DNA of 25,889 nucleotides from Spirochaetaceae bacterium (GCA_026710565.1 JAPOQV010000279.1:1-25889), one strand, 5' to 3'. Shown: positions 14,905-22,226, numbered from the stretch's first letter. Notes: generated from the sequence alone by a model not told the origin. Made by a program: numbers and translations.

Positions 14905-15267
14905 TCAGCAGAGGTCGATCCGATCCTCGCGGTTCGGGACGATGCACAGGAACTCGAACGGCGCCTGTTCCACCTCGTAGGAGTGCGGCGTGCCGCCCGG
15001 AATGAGCAGCACGTCGCCCTCCCCGACCCGGTGCACGGTGTCGCCGACGGTCACGTTGGCGCGTCCGCGGACCACGTACTGCTCGTGCTCCACGAGGTTG
15101 GTATGGCGCGGCATGCCGCCGCCCTCTCCCATCGTGAAGCGCCGCATGGCGAAGTTCGGCGCGCCGTCGTCCGGCCCGATCAGCACCGCCGTCTCCGTCG
15201 CGGTGCCGGCGGCCACCGGCGCGCACGGCACCTCGGTTGAACGCTTGACGACCCCTTCGCGTACCAT
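14905..15267 (-). CDS. Single-domain cupin protein
   Basis: 120 aa. Cupin motif 1 is GGGMPRHTNLVEHEQYVVRG (the second His of HxH is Asn, but His, Glu and Gly are placed as usual), and motif 2 is GDVLLIPGGTPHSYEVE with the conserved Pro-x-Gly-x-x-His. Small cupins like this bind a metal and a small ligand, or act as dioxygenases or isomerases; the function cannot be told from sequence. ATG 15267 is preferred over GTG 15282 because TATGCT ends 6 nt before the ATG, and the GTG lies inside the promoter. The gene is monocistronic. Confidence 0.88.
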   Translation of the reverse strand: MVREGVVKRSTEVPCAPVAAGTATETAVLIGPDDGAPNFAMRRFTMGEGGGMPRHTNLVEHEQYVVRGRANVTVGDTVHRVGEGDVLLIPGGTPHSYEVEQAPFEFLCIVPNREDRIDLC

Positions 15268-15273
15268 GCCGAC

Positions 15274-15279
15274 AGCATA
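15274..15279 (-). promoter_or_regulatory. -10 of the cupin gene (leaderless start)
   Basis: TATGCT on the minus strand, 6 nt before ATG 15267. There is no Shine-Dalgarno and the -35 is weak. Confidence 0.5.
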
Positions 15280-15387
15280 CACCGGCCGCGTCGCCCGCGG
15301 GATCGCGGCAGGAGCTACCCGCCGCTACATTCCCCACACGGTGATGGGGGCACGTTGCCCGGTCGCGGATCGGCCAGGCACCAGCGC

Positions 15388-15416
15388 TTGTCGGGAAGTG
15401 ACGCGGGTGTGATGAT
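15388..15416 (+). promoter_or_regulatory. Promoter of the UPF0173 hydrolase gene
   Basis: TTGTCG (15388-15393), a 17-nt spacer and GATGAT (15411-15416). The leader would be about 24 nt and carries GGAGG (15438-15442), so unlike its neighbours this gene has a normal led mRNA. The rest of the 164-bp gap 15283-15446 shows nothing else. Confidence 0.55.
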
Positions 15417-15446
15417 CGAAGCCTGTCAACCCGACGTGGAGGTTCC

Positions 15447-16130
15447 ATGGCGACGCTCATATTCCATGGTCACGCATGCTGGGAGGTGCAGGGCGAGCAC
15501 CGGCTGCTGATCGATCCGTTTCTGTCCGGGAGCCCGGTGGCCGACGTGGGGCCCGAGCACTTCGACACGCTGGACGCCATCCTGCTCAGCCACGGCCACG
15601 GCGATCACATCGGCGACGCGGAGCAGATCGCGCGCGCCACCGGGGCGCTGATCGTCGCCAATTACGAGATCGCCTCGCACTTCGGTGCCATGGGGTTGGA
15701 GACCCACGCCATGCACATCGGCGGCGGATGGCAGTTCCCGTTCGGCTTCGTCAAGCTCACCATCGCCCACCACGGTTCGACCGGACCGAACGGCGAAGCG
15801 TTGGGCTGCCCCACCGGCATCATCCTGCATGCCGACGGCAAGCGCGTGTACCACGCCGGCGACACCGGTGTGTTCCTGGACATGCAGCTCATCGCCGAGC
15901 TGAACGGTCCGTTCGACGCCGCGCTGCTGCCGATCGGGGACAACTTCACCATGGGCATCGACGACGCGGTCAAGGCGACGGAGTTCATCGGCGCGCGCAT
16001 GAATCTGCCCATGCACTACGGCACCTTCGAGCAGATCGACGTCGACCCGCAGGAGTTCCGCCGCAAGGCGGCAGCGGCAGGTCAGGCGGTGACGCTCCTG
16101 GAGCCGGGCGGCAGCTACGCCATCCCCTGA
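15447..16130 (+). CDS. UPF0173 family metal-dependent hydrolase (metallo-beta-lactamase fold)
   Basis: 227 aa, the standard length for UPF0173. The metal motif H49-G-H51-G-D53-H54 is intact, with later ligands in TIAHHGS, HAGDTGVF and LPMHYGTFEQI. The opening FHGHACWEVQGEHRLLIDPFLSGSP is diagnostic of the family. These proteins are di-metal hydrolases related to UlaG; their physiological substrate is not settled. ATG 15447 has GGAGG 4 nt upstream. The stop overlaps the 3' end of the facing ATPase gene by 16 bp. It is monocistronic. Confidence 0.93.
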   Translation: MATLIFHGHACWEVQGEHRLLIDPFLSGSPVADVGPEHFDTLDAILLSHGHGDHIGDAEQIARATGALIVANYEIASHFGAMGLETHAMHIGGGWQFPFGFVKLTIAHHGSTGPNGEALGCPTGIILHADGKRVYHAGDTGVFLDMQLIAELNGPFDAALLPIGDNFTMGIDDAVKATEFIGARMNLPMHYGTFEQIDVDPQEFRRKAAAAGQAVTLLEPGGSYAIP

Positions 16131-17455
16131 GACCTCAGGCGAGGTGCTGGACCAACCGTCCCCGCGAGGAACGGCTGCAGGCGCTCCATGGCGTAGAGCG
16201 GAACCGATATCAGGTGGCCGTCGCGGCGGAAGCGATCACCGTACACGCGCACCGTCACCGGCGGCCGGTAGCGCTCCGCAAACACGCTCAGACTCCGCAT
16301 CCGTCCGGCCTTGCCAGCCTTGACCTCGACCGGCACGACCCGGCCGCCGGCCGCCACCAGGTAGTCGACTTCCGCGCTGCTGTTCTTCTTCCGCCGATGC
16401 CAGTAGAACAGCTCCGGCCGTTCGTACGGGCTTCGATGCGCCAACAGCTCCTGCCCGACGAACTGCTCGGCAACAGCTCCGTCGTCGACCCGCATTGGAT
16501 CGCCGTCGAGAAGCTGGTCGGTGACGCCGCTCAGGTTCTGCATGAGACCGACATCGAGCACGACGAGCTTGTAGTGACGGTCATCGGCTTCCGCGCCCAA
16601 CGGCAGGCCGGCTCCGGAGGTCGAGCACACCCGATGCACCACGCCAGCCCGTTCCAACAGCTCCACCGCCGCGCGCAATTCCCGCGATCGGGTGTCCGGG
16701 TCGACCTTCGAATACATGAACTTGCGTCCGACCAGGCGCGCGGAATGCAGGAAGACCCGATCCAGGTGATGGTGTCGGGAGGCGCGAGCGTATTTGCCGA
16801 AATCGTCCCGGAACGTCTGCGTGATGGCGGTCTGCACACGGGTCGCCCGCGCGACGCTGCCGGTCTCCAGATACTCGGCTACCACGGCCGGCATGCCTCC
16901 GAGCAGCAGGTAGATGCGCAGCAGGCCGATCAGGTGCTCGTGAACGGCCGAGCTGGTGCCTGTGGGGAGCGTCCTCGAAGCCTGCAGCGCGGGCTCCTCG
17001 CCCACAGCCGGCAGGAACTCCGAGAATGACAGCGGATGCATGAAAAGGGGTTGGATACGGCCGACGGGAATGGAAACCCGTTCTGCCTCCAGCGCGAACT
17101 CCAGGAGGGATCCGGCGCCGATCACGTGCAGCGCGGGCATGTCCTCGTAGAAGTAGCGCAGTGCCGAGACGGCAGCCGGGCACGCCTGAATCTCATCGAT
17201 GAACAGCAGGGTACGGCCCGGTTCGACCGGCTTCCCTCTCAGAACGCCGATCTGGTCCAGGATCTCCTGTGGTTCCAGGGTGTCGAAGCAGTTCCGGTAG
17301 CGAGGTTGCCGCTCAAGGTTGATCGAGGCGACGTCCGCGAACCTCCGTTCGCCAAGAGCCGTGACCGAGTAGGTCTTGCCAACCTGACGGGCTCCACGGA
17401 TCAACAGGGGCCGGCGCCGATCGTCCTCCGCCCATGCGTCCAGCACACGGTCCAC
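16115..17455 (-). CDS. AAA ATPase with DUF4143 domain
   Basis: At least 446 aa. N-terminal AAA_14 ATPase: Walker A GARQVGKT (21-28), Walker B LLFIDEIQ (83-90), then GAGSLLEFAL and PLSFSEFL. The C-terminal DUF4143 has a restriction-like core, AEVDYLV...VVPVEVKAG. Such proteins are common, dispersed and of unclear function; a nuclease or defence role is suspected. GTG 17455 has no Shine-Dalgarno, whereas GGAGG at 17484-17480 is 6-12 nt before in-frame ATC, ATT and CTG codons. Their reading (IILRRAVDRVLDAW) fits the family start better, so a non-standard start near 17473-17465 is possible. Its 3' end overlaps the facing UPF0173 gene by 16 bp. Confidence 0.9.
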   Translation of the reverse strand: MDRVLDAWAEDDRRRPLLIRGARQVGKTYSVTALGERRFADVASINLERQPRYRNCFDTLEPQEILDQIGVLRGKPVEPGRTLLFIDEIQACPAAVSALRYFYEDMPALHVIGAGSLLEFALEAERVSIPVGRIQPLFMHPLSFSEFLPAVGEEPALQASRTLPTGTSSAVHEHLIGLLRIYLLLGGMPAVVAEYLETGSVARATRVQTAITQTFRDDFGKYARASRHHHLDRVFLHSARLVGRKFMYSKVDPDTRSRELRAAVELLERAGVVHRVCSTSGAGLPLGAEADDRHYKLVVLDVGLMQNLSGVTDQLLDGDPMRVDDGAVAEQFVGQELLAHRSPYERPELFYWHRRKKNSSAEVDYLVAAGGRVVPVEVKAGKAGRMRSLSVFAERYRPPVTVRVYGDRFRRDGHLISVPLYAMERLQPFLAGTVGPAPRLRSQGMA

Positions 17456-17541
17456 AGCTCGCCGCAGAATGATCGTCGACCTCCGTGCGACACAGCGTAC
17501 CGCCTTGAATGGCTTAAATCAAGGGCATTTTTGTCCACAAC

Positions 17542-17560
17542 ATGGCAATAACATTACCAT
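17542..17560. promoter_or_regulatory. 19-bp palindrome, operator candidate upstream of the ATPase gene
   Basis: ATGGCAAT-AAC-ATTACCAT: 8-bp arms with one mismatch around a 3-base centre. It lies in an AT-rich pocket (about 17515-17575) that is unlike the surrounding GC-rich DNA and is the only non-coding stretch (17485-17606) before the ATPase gene. The minus strand here also offers -10-like words (TATGGT, TTTAAG). A repressor site is inferred. Confidence 0.4.
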
Positions 17561-17606
17561 ATTATGATCATTCCTCCGGCACGAGAGCGCCCTGGAGGTC
17601 AACGGC

Positions 17607-18371
17607 TCAGACGCAGCCGGGGTGGGAGGTGCCCTGCAGCAGCGGGTAGTCAGGCTTGTCGGCCGGGTCGCCCGTCCAGCGGGAGCGAGCGCTCATGTAG
17701 TGCACGGCAAGCCCGCGCCGCCGGTGCGGGGTGCGGTTCGGTCCCGAACGGTGCAGCAGCACGCTGTGGTGGAACGAGCAACTCCCGGCGCGCAGCGTGA
17801 TCGGCACCTCGCGCGCCAGGTCGATCGCCTCGTCCGGCACCTGCTTGTCGGTGCGGTCGCCCACCTGCCACGGCTGGCTGTGGTCGCGGATCCCATGCAG
17901 GTGGCTGCCCGGGACGACCCACAGGCAGCCGTTCTCCAGCGTCACGTCATCGAGCGCCGTCCATGCGGTGACAATATCCGCCGGCTCGATCTTGAAGTAG
18001 GCGGAGTCCTGGTGATACGGCTTCTCCACTCCTCCGGGCGGCTTCATGAACGTCTGGTCGCCGAACAGCATGATGTCGGGGCCGAGCAGCGCGGTCACGA
18101 CCTCCATGATGCCGGGGTGCCGGGCGTGCTCCAGAAAGAACGGATCGTGAGGCGCCGCCTCGTTGATCTTGCGCAGCGTTGCCAGGGACCGGCCCTCTTC
18201 CCGCGCGCCGGGCTCGTACTCGACGTTGGCCTCCGGGAACGGAATCCGGCCCTCGGCGATGCCCTCGATGTGCTCCCGCGTCTGCCGCAGCTCGTCCGCG
18301 CTCAGCACGTCCTCCACGACCGTGAAACCGTCGCGGCGGTAGGCCGCCACCTGCTCGCTCGAAATGCTCAT
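17607..18371 (-). CDS. Phytanoyl-CoA dioxygenase (PhyH) family protein
   Basis: 254 aa. Fe(II)/2-oxoglutarate oxygenase: H120-x-D122 (PYHQDSAYF), distal His probably H207 in HHSVLLHRSGPN, and arginines 217-219 (RRRG) for the 2-oxoglutarate carboxylate. The HSVLLHRSGPNRTPHRRRGLAVHYM stretch is closer to the ectoine-hydroxylase-like branch than to the other PhyH gene in the window. It lies downstream of the acetamidase gene on the same strand with a 46-bp gap and its own -10, so it may be separately expressed. The substrate is unknown. The C-terminus (LLQGTSHPGCV) is normal. Confidence 0.92.
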   Translation of the reverse strand: MSISSEQVAAYRRDGFTVVEDVLSADELRQTREHIEGIAEGRIPFPEANVEYEPGAREEGRSLATLRKINEAAPHDPFFLEHARHPGIMEVVTALLGPDIMLFGDQTFMKPPGGVEKPYHQDSAYFKIEPADIVTAWTALDDVTLENGCLWVVPGSHLHGIRDHSQPWQVGDRTDKQVPDEAIDLAREVPITLRAGSCSFHHSVLLHRSGPNRTPHRRRGLAVHYMSARSRWTGDPADKPDYPLLQGTSHPGCV

Positions 18372-18392
18372 CCCGCAATCCCCCGTCGACCG

Positions 18393-18401
18393 ATTATCGC
18401 A
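18393..18401 (-). promoter_or_regulatory. Extended -10 of the second PhyH gene
   Basis: TGC-GATAAT on the minus strand, 21 nt before ATG 18371, a close match to the extended -10 consensus. It lies in the gap behind the acetamidase stop. GTGATT at a 17-nt spacing is a weak -35. Confidence 0.5.
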
Positions 18402-18417
18402 GACCGGGAGCCGCGAA

Positions 18418-19344
18418 TCACGACGGCAGGTAGCGCGTCGGCAACTCCGCGCCCACGGTAGCCAACCCGAGCGTGTACTGGTAGACGTGGATGCGGAAGT
18501 CGGGGTTGACGCAGGTGTGCAGGTAGGCGCGCTCAGGCGGCACGCCGTAGTCGTCGACCAGCCAGCGCATCAGGTCCTCGACCGCCTGGTCGACCAGGAC
18601 GGCCAGTGGCGCGCCGGTCCGCAACGCGACGATCGAGTCCGGTTTCAGCAGCCGGATGAACGGGATGCGCGTGCCCTTGATCACCCGGCAGCGCGCCTGC
18701 ACGACCGCCCGCGTCTCGTCGGCGGTGCCGTAGTACTCGGTGTCCGCCTGGCTGGCGTGCACGTCGCCCAGGAACAGCAGCGCGCCGGGGTGGTAGACGT
18801 TGATCTGCACGCGCGTGCCCGTGGTGATGTCGCGCGAGTCCAGGTTGCCGCCGGAGACGGTCTGTCCCGTCGACGTGTTGAGCGCCTCCCGCTCCGGGGC
18901 GACGCCGATGCAGCCCACCATCGGCCGGGTCGGCCACAGCCGCTCGCCGTCCAGAAAGGTGCTGCCGTCGCGGTGCTCGAACACCCGCACCGTCCACCGG
19001 TTGAGCTCCGGCCAGCGGAAATCGTCACCGATCTTCGTGCGGTCCGGTCCCCAGTTGGTATAGCCGGTGGGCTGCAAGTCGATCGCCTCGATCTCGACCT
19101 CCAACAGGTCGCCCGGCTCCGCTCCGGACACCGCGATCGGCCCGCCGATCGGGTTGCTCTTCGGCGGCGTGGCGCGCTTGGTCGGCAGCGACGGGATGCG
19201 GTCGGCCATTTCCGGGGAGGTGACCAGCCCGGAGCCGGCATCCTCGGTCTCCACCTGGAAGCTCTCGCCCTCCTCCACCGTGATGAGCGGCTCGTCGGCG
19301 ACGAACTCGTAGCGCATGGCCTGCGCTCGCCTGATCCTCTGCAT
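18418..19344 (-). CDS. Acetamidase/formamidase family protein
   Basis: 308 aa. Family signatures: NPIGGPIAVSGAEPGDLLEVEIEAI near residue 80, GCIGVAPE, GGNLDSRDITTGTRVQINVYHPGALLFLGDVHASQAD, and near the end DLMRWLVDDYGV and LHTCVNPDFRIHVYQ. Members hydrolyse formamide, acetamide or related short amides to acid and ammonia. The frame is open upstream, but ATG 19344 is chosen because TATCGT ends 9 nt before it; ATG 19317 is an alternative. It is divergent from the Gfo/Idh/MocA gene, and the two promoters lie back to back. It may supply nitrogen or finish degradation of an amide made by neighbours (inference). Confidence 0.9.
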   Translation of the reverse strand: MQRIRRAQAMRYEFVADEPLITVEEGESFQVETEDAGSGLVTSPEMADRIPSLPTKRATPPKSNPIGGPIAVSGAEPGDLLEVEIEAIDLQPTGYTNWGPDRTKIGDDFRWPELNRWTVRVFEHRDGSTFLDGERLWPTRPMVGCIGVAPEREALNTSTGQTVSGGNLDSRDITTGTRVQINVYHPGALLFLGDVHASQADTEYYGTADETRAVVQARCRVIKGTRIPFIRLLKPDSIVALRTGAPLAVLVDQAVEDLMRWLVDDYGVPPERAYLHTCVNPDFRIHVYQYTLGLATVGAELPTRYLPS

Positions 19345-19353
19345 GACCCCGCA

Positions 19354-19359
19354 ACGATA
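19354..19359 (-). promoter_or_regulatory. -10 of the acetamidase gene
   Basis: TATCGT on the minus strand, 9 nt before ATG 19344. It lies 5 bp from the -35 of the divergent dehydrogenase promoter, so the two are likely to compete or be co-regulated. The -35 is weak. Confidence 0.45.
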
Positions 19360-19363
19360 ACAG

Positions 19364-19392
19364 TTGAGTCGGGCCCGCGCCGGACCTATGCT
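19364..19392 (+). promoter_or_regulatory. Sigma-70-type promoter of the Gfo/Idh/MocA gene (leaderless start)
   Basis: TTGAGT (19364-19369), a 17-nt spacer, TATGCT (19387-19392), 7 nt, then ATG 19400. It is the clearest example of the leaderless arrangement in this window. There is no Shine-Dalgarno. Confidence 0.72.
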
Positions 19393-19399
19393 GCCGCCC

Positions 19400-20467
19400 A
19401 TGGACCGAGTGAAGTGCGCGGTGATCGGCGCCGGCTGGTGGGGGACGACCTCGCACGTGCCGGCCTTGCGGGACAATCCTCACGCCGACCTGGTGGCGGT
19501 CCAGCACCGCGATGGAGAGACCGCGGAGCGCATCGCCCACGACTTCGGCGTCGCGCAGGCCTGCACGACCGCGGAGGAGGTGCTGGCGATCGACGGGCTG
19601 CAGGCGGTCGTGATCAGTTCCGTGCCGGCGCTCCATTACGAGCAGGGCAAGGCGGCGCTCGAACTCGGCCTGCACGTGCTGATCGAGAAGCCGTTCACGA
19701 TCCGCGGCTCCGAGGGCCGGGAGCTGGTCCGCCTGGCAGACGAGAAGGGGCTGCACCTCATGGTGGGCGCCACCTATCACTTCACCCGCCACTGCCAGGA
19801 GGCGCGCCGGGTGCTGCGCTCAGGCGGCCTCGGCACCGTGCGCATGATCAGCATCCTGTTCACCAACCTCACCCAGGGCCTCTACCGCGGGCTGGAGTGG
19901 GACGAGGCCATGCCCTCCGAGGACGAGGCGCGCTCCGAGCACCAGCGGCCGTACCTGGTGCCGGGCCAGACCTCCTACAGCGACCCGGCGATCGCCGGCG
20001 GGGGACAGATCTACACGCAGGTCTCCCATCCCGCGGCGTACGTCAGCTATCTCACCGAGCGGCGGCCGGTCGAGGTGTTCGCGCGCTTCGAGAACGACGG
20101 CGCGGCGGTGGACGTCTACGACGCGCTGGTGATCGTGCTCGATGACGGCACGCTGGTGAGCCTGGCATCCAATGGGGCGGCCACGGCCGCGAAGATGCAC
20201 TACGAGCTGCGCGTGCACGGCACCGGCGGCGTCCTGGAGCAGGAACTCTGGAGAGGTACGCTGACCGTGGACGGTACGGACGGTCTCACCGAGTACGATC
20301 CGCTGGAAGACACCTACCCGGTCGGCGGTCCCTCCGCGAACCTGATCGACCTGGCGCGCGGTGCCGCGGAGAACCTGTCGCCCGGCCGCCACGGCGCGTT
20401 CGGCTCCGTGGTCAGCGAGGCGGCGATCGAGTCCGTGCGCACCGGCCGGCCTGTCACGCTCACGTAG
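19400..20467 (+). CDS. Gfo/Idh/MocA family oxidoreductase
   Basis: 355 aa. The N-terminal Rossmann domain has G10-A-G12-W-W-G15 for NAD(P) and the family motif E96-K97-P98 (HVLIEKPFT), whose Lys is catalytic. The C-terminal alpha/beta domain starts near YHFTRHCQEARRVL. Members oxidise or reduce sugars, inositols and related polyols, or act in epimerisation. Here the substrate is unknown. The start is set by the promoter 7 nt upstream; codons upstream of it are antisense to the acetamidase gene. The gene appears monocistronic: the following VapBC module has its own promoter. Confidence 0.93.
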   Translation: MDRVKCAVIGAGWWGTTSHVPALRDNPHADLVAVQHRDGETAERIAHDFGVAQACTTAEEVLAIDGLQAVVISSVPALHYEQGKAALELGLHVLIEKPFTIRGSEGRELVRLADEKGLHLMVGATYHFTRHCQEARRVLRSGGLGTVRMISILFTNLTQGLYRGLEWDEAMPSEDEARSEHQRPYLVPGQTSYSDPAIAGGGQIYTQVSHPAAYVSYLTERRPVEVFARFENDGAAVDVYDALVIVLDDGTLVSLASNGAATAAKMHYELRVHGTGGVLEQELWRGTLTVDGTDGLTEYDPLEDTYPVGGPSANLIDLARGAAENLSPGRHGAFGSVVSEAAIESVRTGRPVTLT

Positions 20468-20501
20468 AGTTACTCTGCGGATCCTTCACCAACTCACTCG
20501 C

Positions 20502-20531
20502 TTGCCGCAGCCCCGACGGACGGCATATGCT
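20502..20531 (+). promoter_or_regulatory. Promoter of the vapBC operon (leaderless start)
   Basis: TTGCCG (20502-20507), an 18-nt spacer, TATGCT (20526-20531), 7 nt, then ATG 20539. ATG 20527 lies inside the -10 and is therefore not the start. Confidence 0.6.
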
Positions 20532-20538
20532 ACGGCCT

Positions 20539-20796
20539 ATGCAACAGCGCCGATTGCCTTCTTCCGAGCGCCGTGTCCGATTGTTCCGAAACGGGCGCAA
20601 CCAGGCAGTCCGAATCCCGCGGGACTTCGAGCTCGAAGGCGACGAAGCTATCCTCCGCAAGGATGGGGACCAATTGATCCTGCAACCAGTGGAGACGGGG
20701 CGGCTTCTGGTGGTCCTGGCGCGACTGAAGCCGCTGCAGGAGGAGTTCCCGGACATCGACGAGGGGCTCCCGCCACTCGACGACGTAGCGCTTTGA
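20539..20796 (+). CDS. vapB: VapB-type antitoxin (AbrB/MazE-like swapped-hairpin fold)
   Basis: 85 aa. It has the VagC/VapB DNA-binding segment, RLFRNGRNQAVRIPRDFEL and EAILRKDGDQLILQP (about residues 14-50). A C-terminal tail (LKPLQEEFPDIDEGLPPLDDV) would wrap the toxin. VapB proteins neutralise VapC and repress their own promoter. The start is chosen from the TATGCT 7 nt upstream. The toxin gene begins 4 bp after its stop. The module sits between genes of unrelated function, as expected for a mobile toxin-antitoxin cassette. Confidence 0.9.
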   Translation: MQQRRLPSSERRVRLFRNGRNQAVRIPRDFELEGDEAILRKDGDQLILQPVETGRLLVVLARLKPLQEEFPDIDEGLPPLDDVAL

Positions 20797-20800
20797 CGCC

Positions 20801-21274
20801 GTGGACACGAGGTTCCTGCTCGATACCAACGTCATCTCGCATCTCGTCCGCAATCCCCAGGGCGTCGTAGCGACCCGGATCGCAGCAACAGGAGAACGGC
20901 GGATCTGCACGAGCATCATCGTGGCTGCGGAACTTCGCTTTGGCGCCGCGAAGCGAGGCTCCCGACGACTAGCCGGTCAACTCGATGAGGTTCTTGCAGC
21001 GATGGAGATTCTGCCGATGGACGCCCCGGTCGACCGCCACTACGCGACCATCCGCGAGCGCCTGGAAGGTAGCGGGAACATCATCGGCCCGAACGATCTG
21101 CTCATCGCCGCCCACGCGCTCGCGCACGACATGACCCTGGTCAGTGCGAACGTGAGCGAGTTCTCGCGGGTCCCGGGACTCCGAGTGGCGAACTGGCTCA
21201 GCGATATGGAGCCGGCGAGACCGGGTGAACCGGGACTGACCGAGGGTCAACCGCCGGCGTCCACGGGGCCGTAG
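20801..21274 (+). CDS. vapC: VapC-type toxin, PIN-domain ribonuclease
   Basis: 157 aa, GTG start. The PIN-domain acidic residues are present: D8 (LLDTNVISH), E44 (VAAELRFGA), D99 (GPNDLLIAA), and N117/E120 (SANVSEFSRVPGL). The set is complete, so an active Mg-dependent RNase cleaving tRNA or rRNA is expected. VapC proteins of this group usually end at the -NW- motif (here residues 131-132). This one runs 25 residues further (Gly/Pro-rich), and its last 28 bp overlap the 3' end of the facing CtaG-like gene. This suggests the native stop was lost when the cassette landed, or decayed later. Confidence 0.92.
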   Translation: MDTRFLLDTNVISHLVRNPQGVVATRIAATGERRICTSIIVAAELRFGAAKRGSRRLAGQLDEVLAAMEILPMDAPVDRHYATIRERLEGSGNIIGPNDLLIAAHALAHDMTLVSANVSEFSRVPGLRVANWLSDMEPARPGEPGLTEGQPPASTGP

Positions 21275-22158
21275 CGGTAGGTGATGTCCACGGCGTCGAT
21301 CGCGCTCGGCAGGTCCCAGCCCAGGCGGAACACCAGCGACAGCTCGCGGGACTCGCCGGGATCCAGCCGCTCCTCGAAGAAGCAGAAGCACTGGATCAGC
21401 TCGACATGGCGCTGCGCGGCCGGCGGGGTGTAGGCGTGCGTCGCCATCACCCGCAAGGGCTCGTCCGAGGTGTTGCGCACCGCGAACGTGGCGCGGGCGG
21501 TCTCGCCGGGCCGCACGCGAAGCTCCGGGTCGGAAACGACCCCGAACTCCAGCGGCAACCCGTCGGCCACCAGGGCGCCCAGCGTGACCGGAAGATCGGC
21601 GTCCCAGCCCATGATCACGCGCCACCTTCCGCCCTCCCGGATCAGGTCCACCGTCTCGGTCACCTCCACCGTCGGCAGCCGGCCGGCGCGCGCGTCGGCG
21701 CGGATGCTGCGCACCACCTCCCGCGGCGACTCCGCCCCGCCGAACGCGCGGTCGCCCTCCGCGGCGTGCAGCAAGGCGTTCAGGTCGCCGTCGGCGGAGT
21801 TGGGCAGCGCGGCGCGGATCGTCACCTGCGCCTGGTCGCCGGTCACGTCGGCATCGGCCTCCGAGAAGCGTATCGCCACCGCCAGGGCGTCGACGCCCGG
21901 CTGGAACGACTCCGGGAAGGGAGGATTGACCTCCATGAACTCCTCCAGGGTCCGCTCGGCCCGGTCGGCCGCGGAGGCGAGCTCGTAGAGCCGTTCGGTG
22001 TGGCGGGCATAGCGGGCGCGGAGGAACCGTTCGGTCACCTCCTGCGGTGAGTCGGGCAGCGCCACGGCGACGACCAGCGCGGCGGTGACCACCACCATCG
22101 TTGCGGTCAGGACGATGAAGGTGGCGCGGCGCAGGCGTGACAGCGACAGGTTTCCCAT
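21247..22158 (-). CDS. Membrane-anchored protein with NTF2-like middle region and Cox11/CtaG-like C-terminus
   Basis: 303 aa from ATG 22158. One N-terminal membrane helix (about 11-34, ATFIVLTATMVVVTAALVVAVAL). The middle region (about 37-185: SPQEVTERFLRARYARHTERLYELAS ... EGGRWRVIMGWD) resembles NTF2/DUF4878-like lipoprotein domains. The C-terminal 100 residues contain ELIQCFCFFEERLDPGES (C257, C259), the CFCF copper site and Pro-Gly-Glu of Cox11/CtaG, then an Ig-like strand DAVDITYRYG. Cox11 delivers copper to CuB of cytochrome oxidase. No oxidase genes are in the window. ATG 22158 is preferred because ATG 22173 lies inside the -10. The domain match is from memory and should be tested by profile search. 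Confidence 0.7.
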   Translation of the reverse strand: MGNLSLSRLRRATFIVLTATMVVVTAALVVAVALPDSPQEVTERFLRARYARHTERLYELASAADRAERTLEEFMEVNPPFPESFQPGVDALAVAIRFSEADADVTGDQAQVTIRAALPNSADGDLNALLHAAEGDRAFGGAESPREVVRSIRADARAGRLPTVEVTETVDLIREGGRWRVIMGWDADLPVTLGALVADGLPLEFGVVSDPELRVRPGETARATFAVRNTSDEPLRVMATHAYTPPAAQRHVELIQCFCFFEERLDPGESRELSLVFRLGWDLPSAIDAVDITYRYGPVDAGG

Positions 22159-22171
22159 GCGGCGTGGCGGC

Positions 22172-22181
22172 ATCCTACACT
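22172..22181. promoter_or_regulatory. Bidirectional -10 element between the CtaG-like and SDR genes
   Basis: ATCCTACACT: plus-strand TACACT (22176-22181) and minus-strand TAGGAT (22177-22172) share two bases. Each points to a start within a few bases of an ATG (22191 plus, 22158 minus). TTCCCA is a weak plus-strand -35 at an 18-nt spacing. Confidence 0.5.
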
Positions 22182-22190
22182 GCCGCCACG

Positions 22191-22226
22191 ATGAAGCACT
22201 TCACGCTCTCCGAGAGGAATTCGTAG
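22191..22226 (+). CDS. Possible 11-codon leader peptide before the SDR gene
   Basis: ATG 22191 lies 9 nt after the -10 (leaderless position). It encodes MKHFTLSERNS and stops at TAG 22224-22226, whose last base is the first base of the SDR start GTG. The GAGAGG Shine-Dalgarno of the SDR lies inside it. This points to translational coupling. It could also be chance. Confidence 0.4.
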   Translation: MKHFTLSERNS

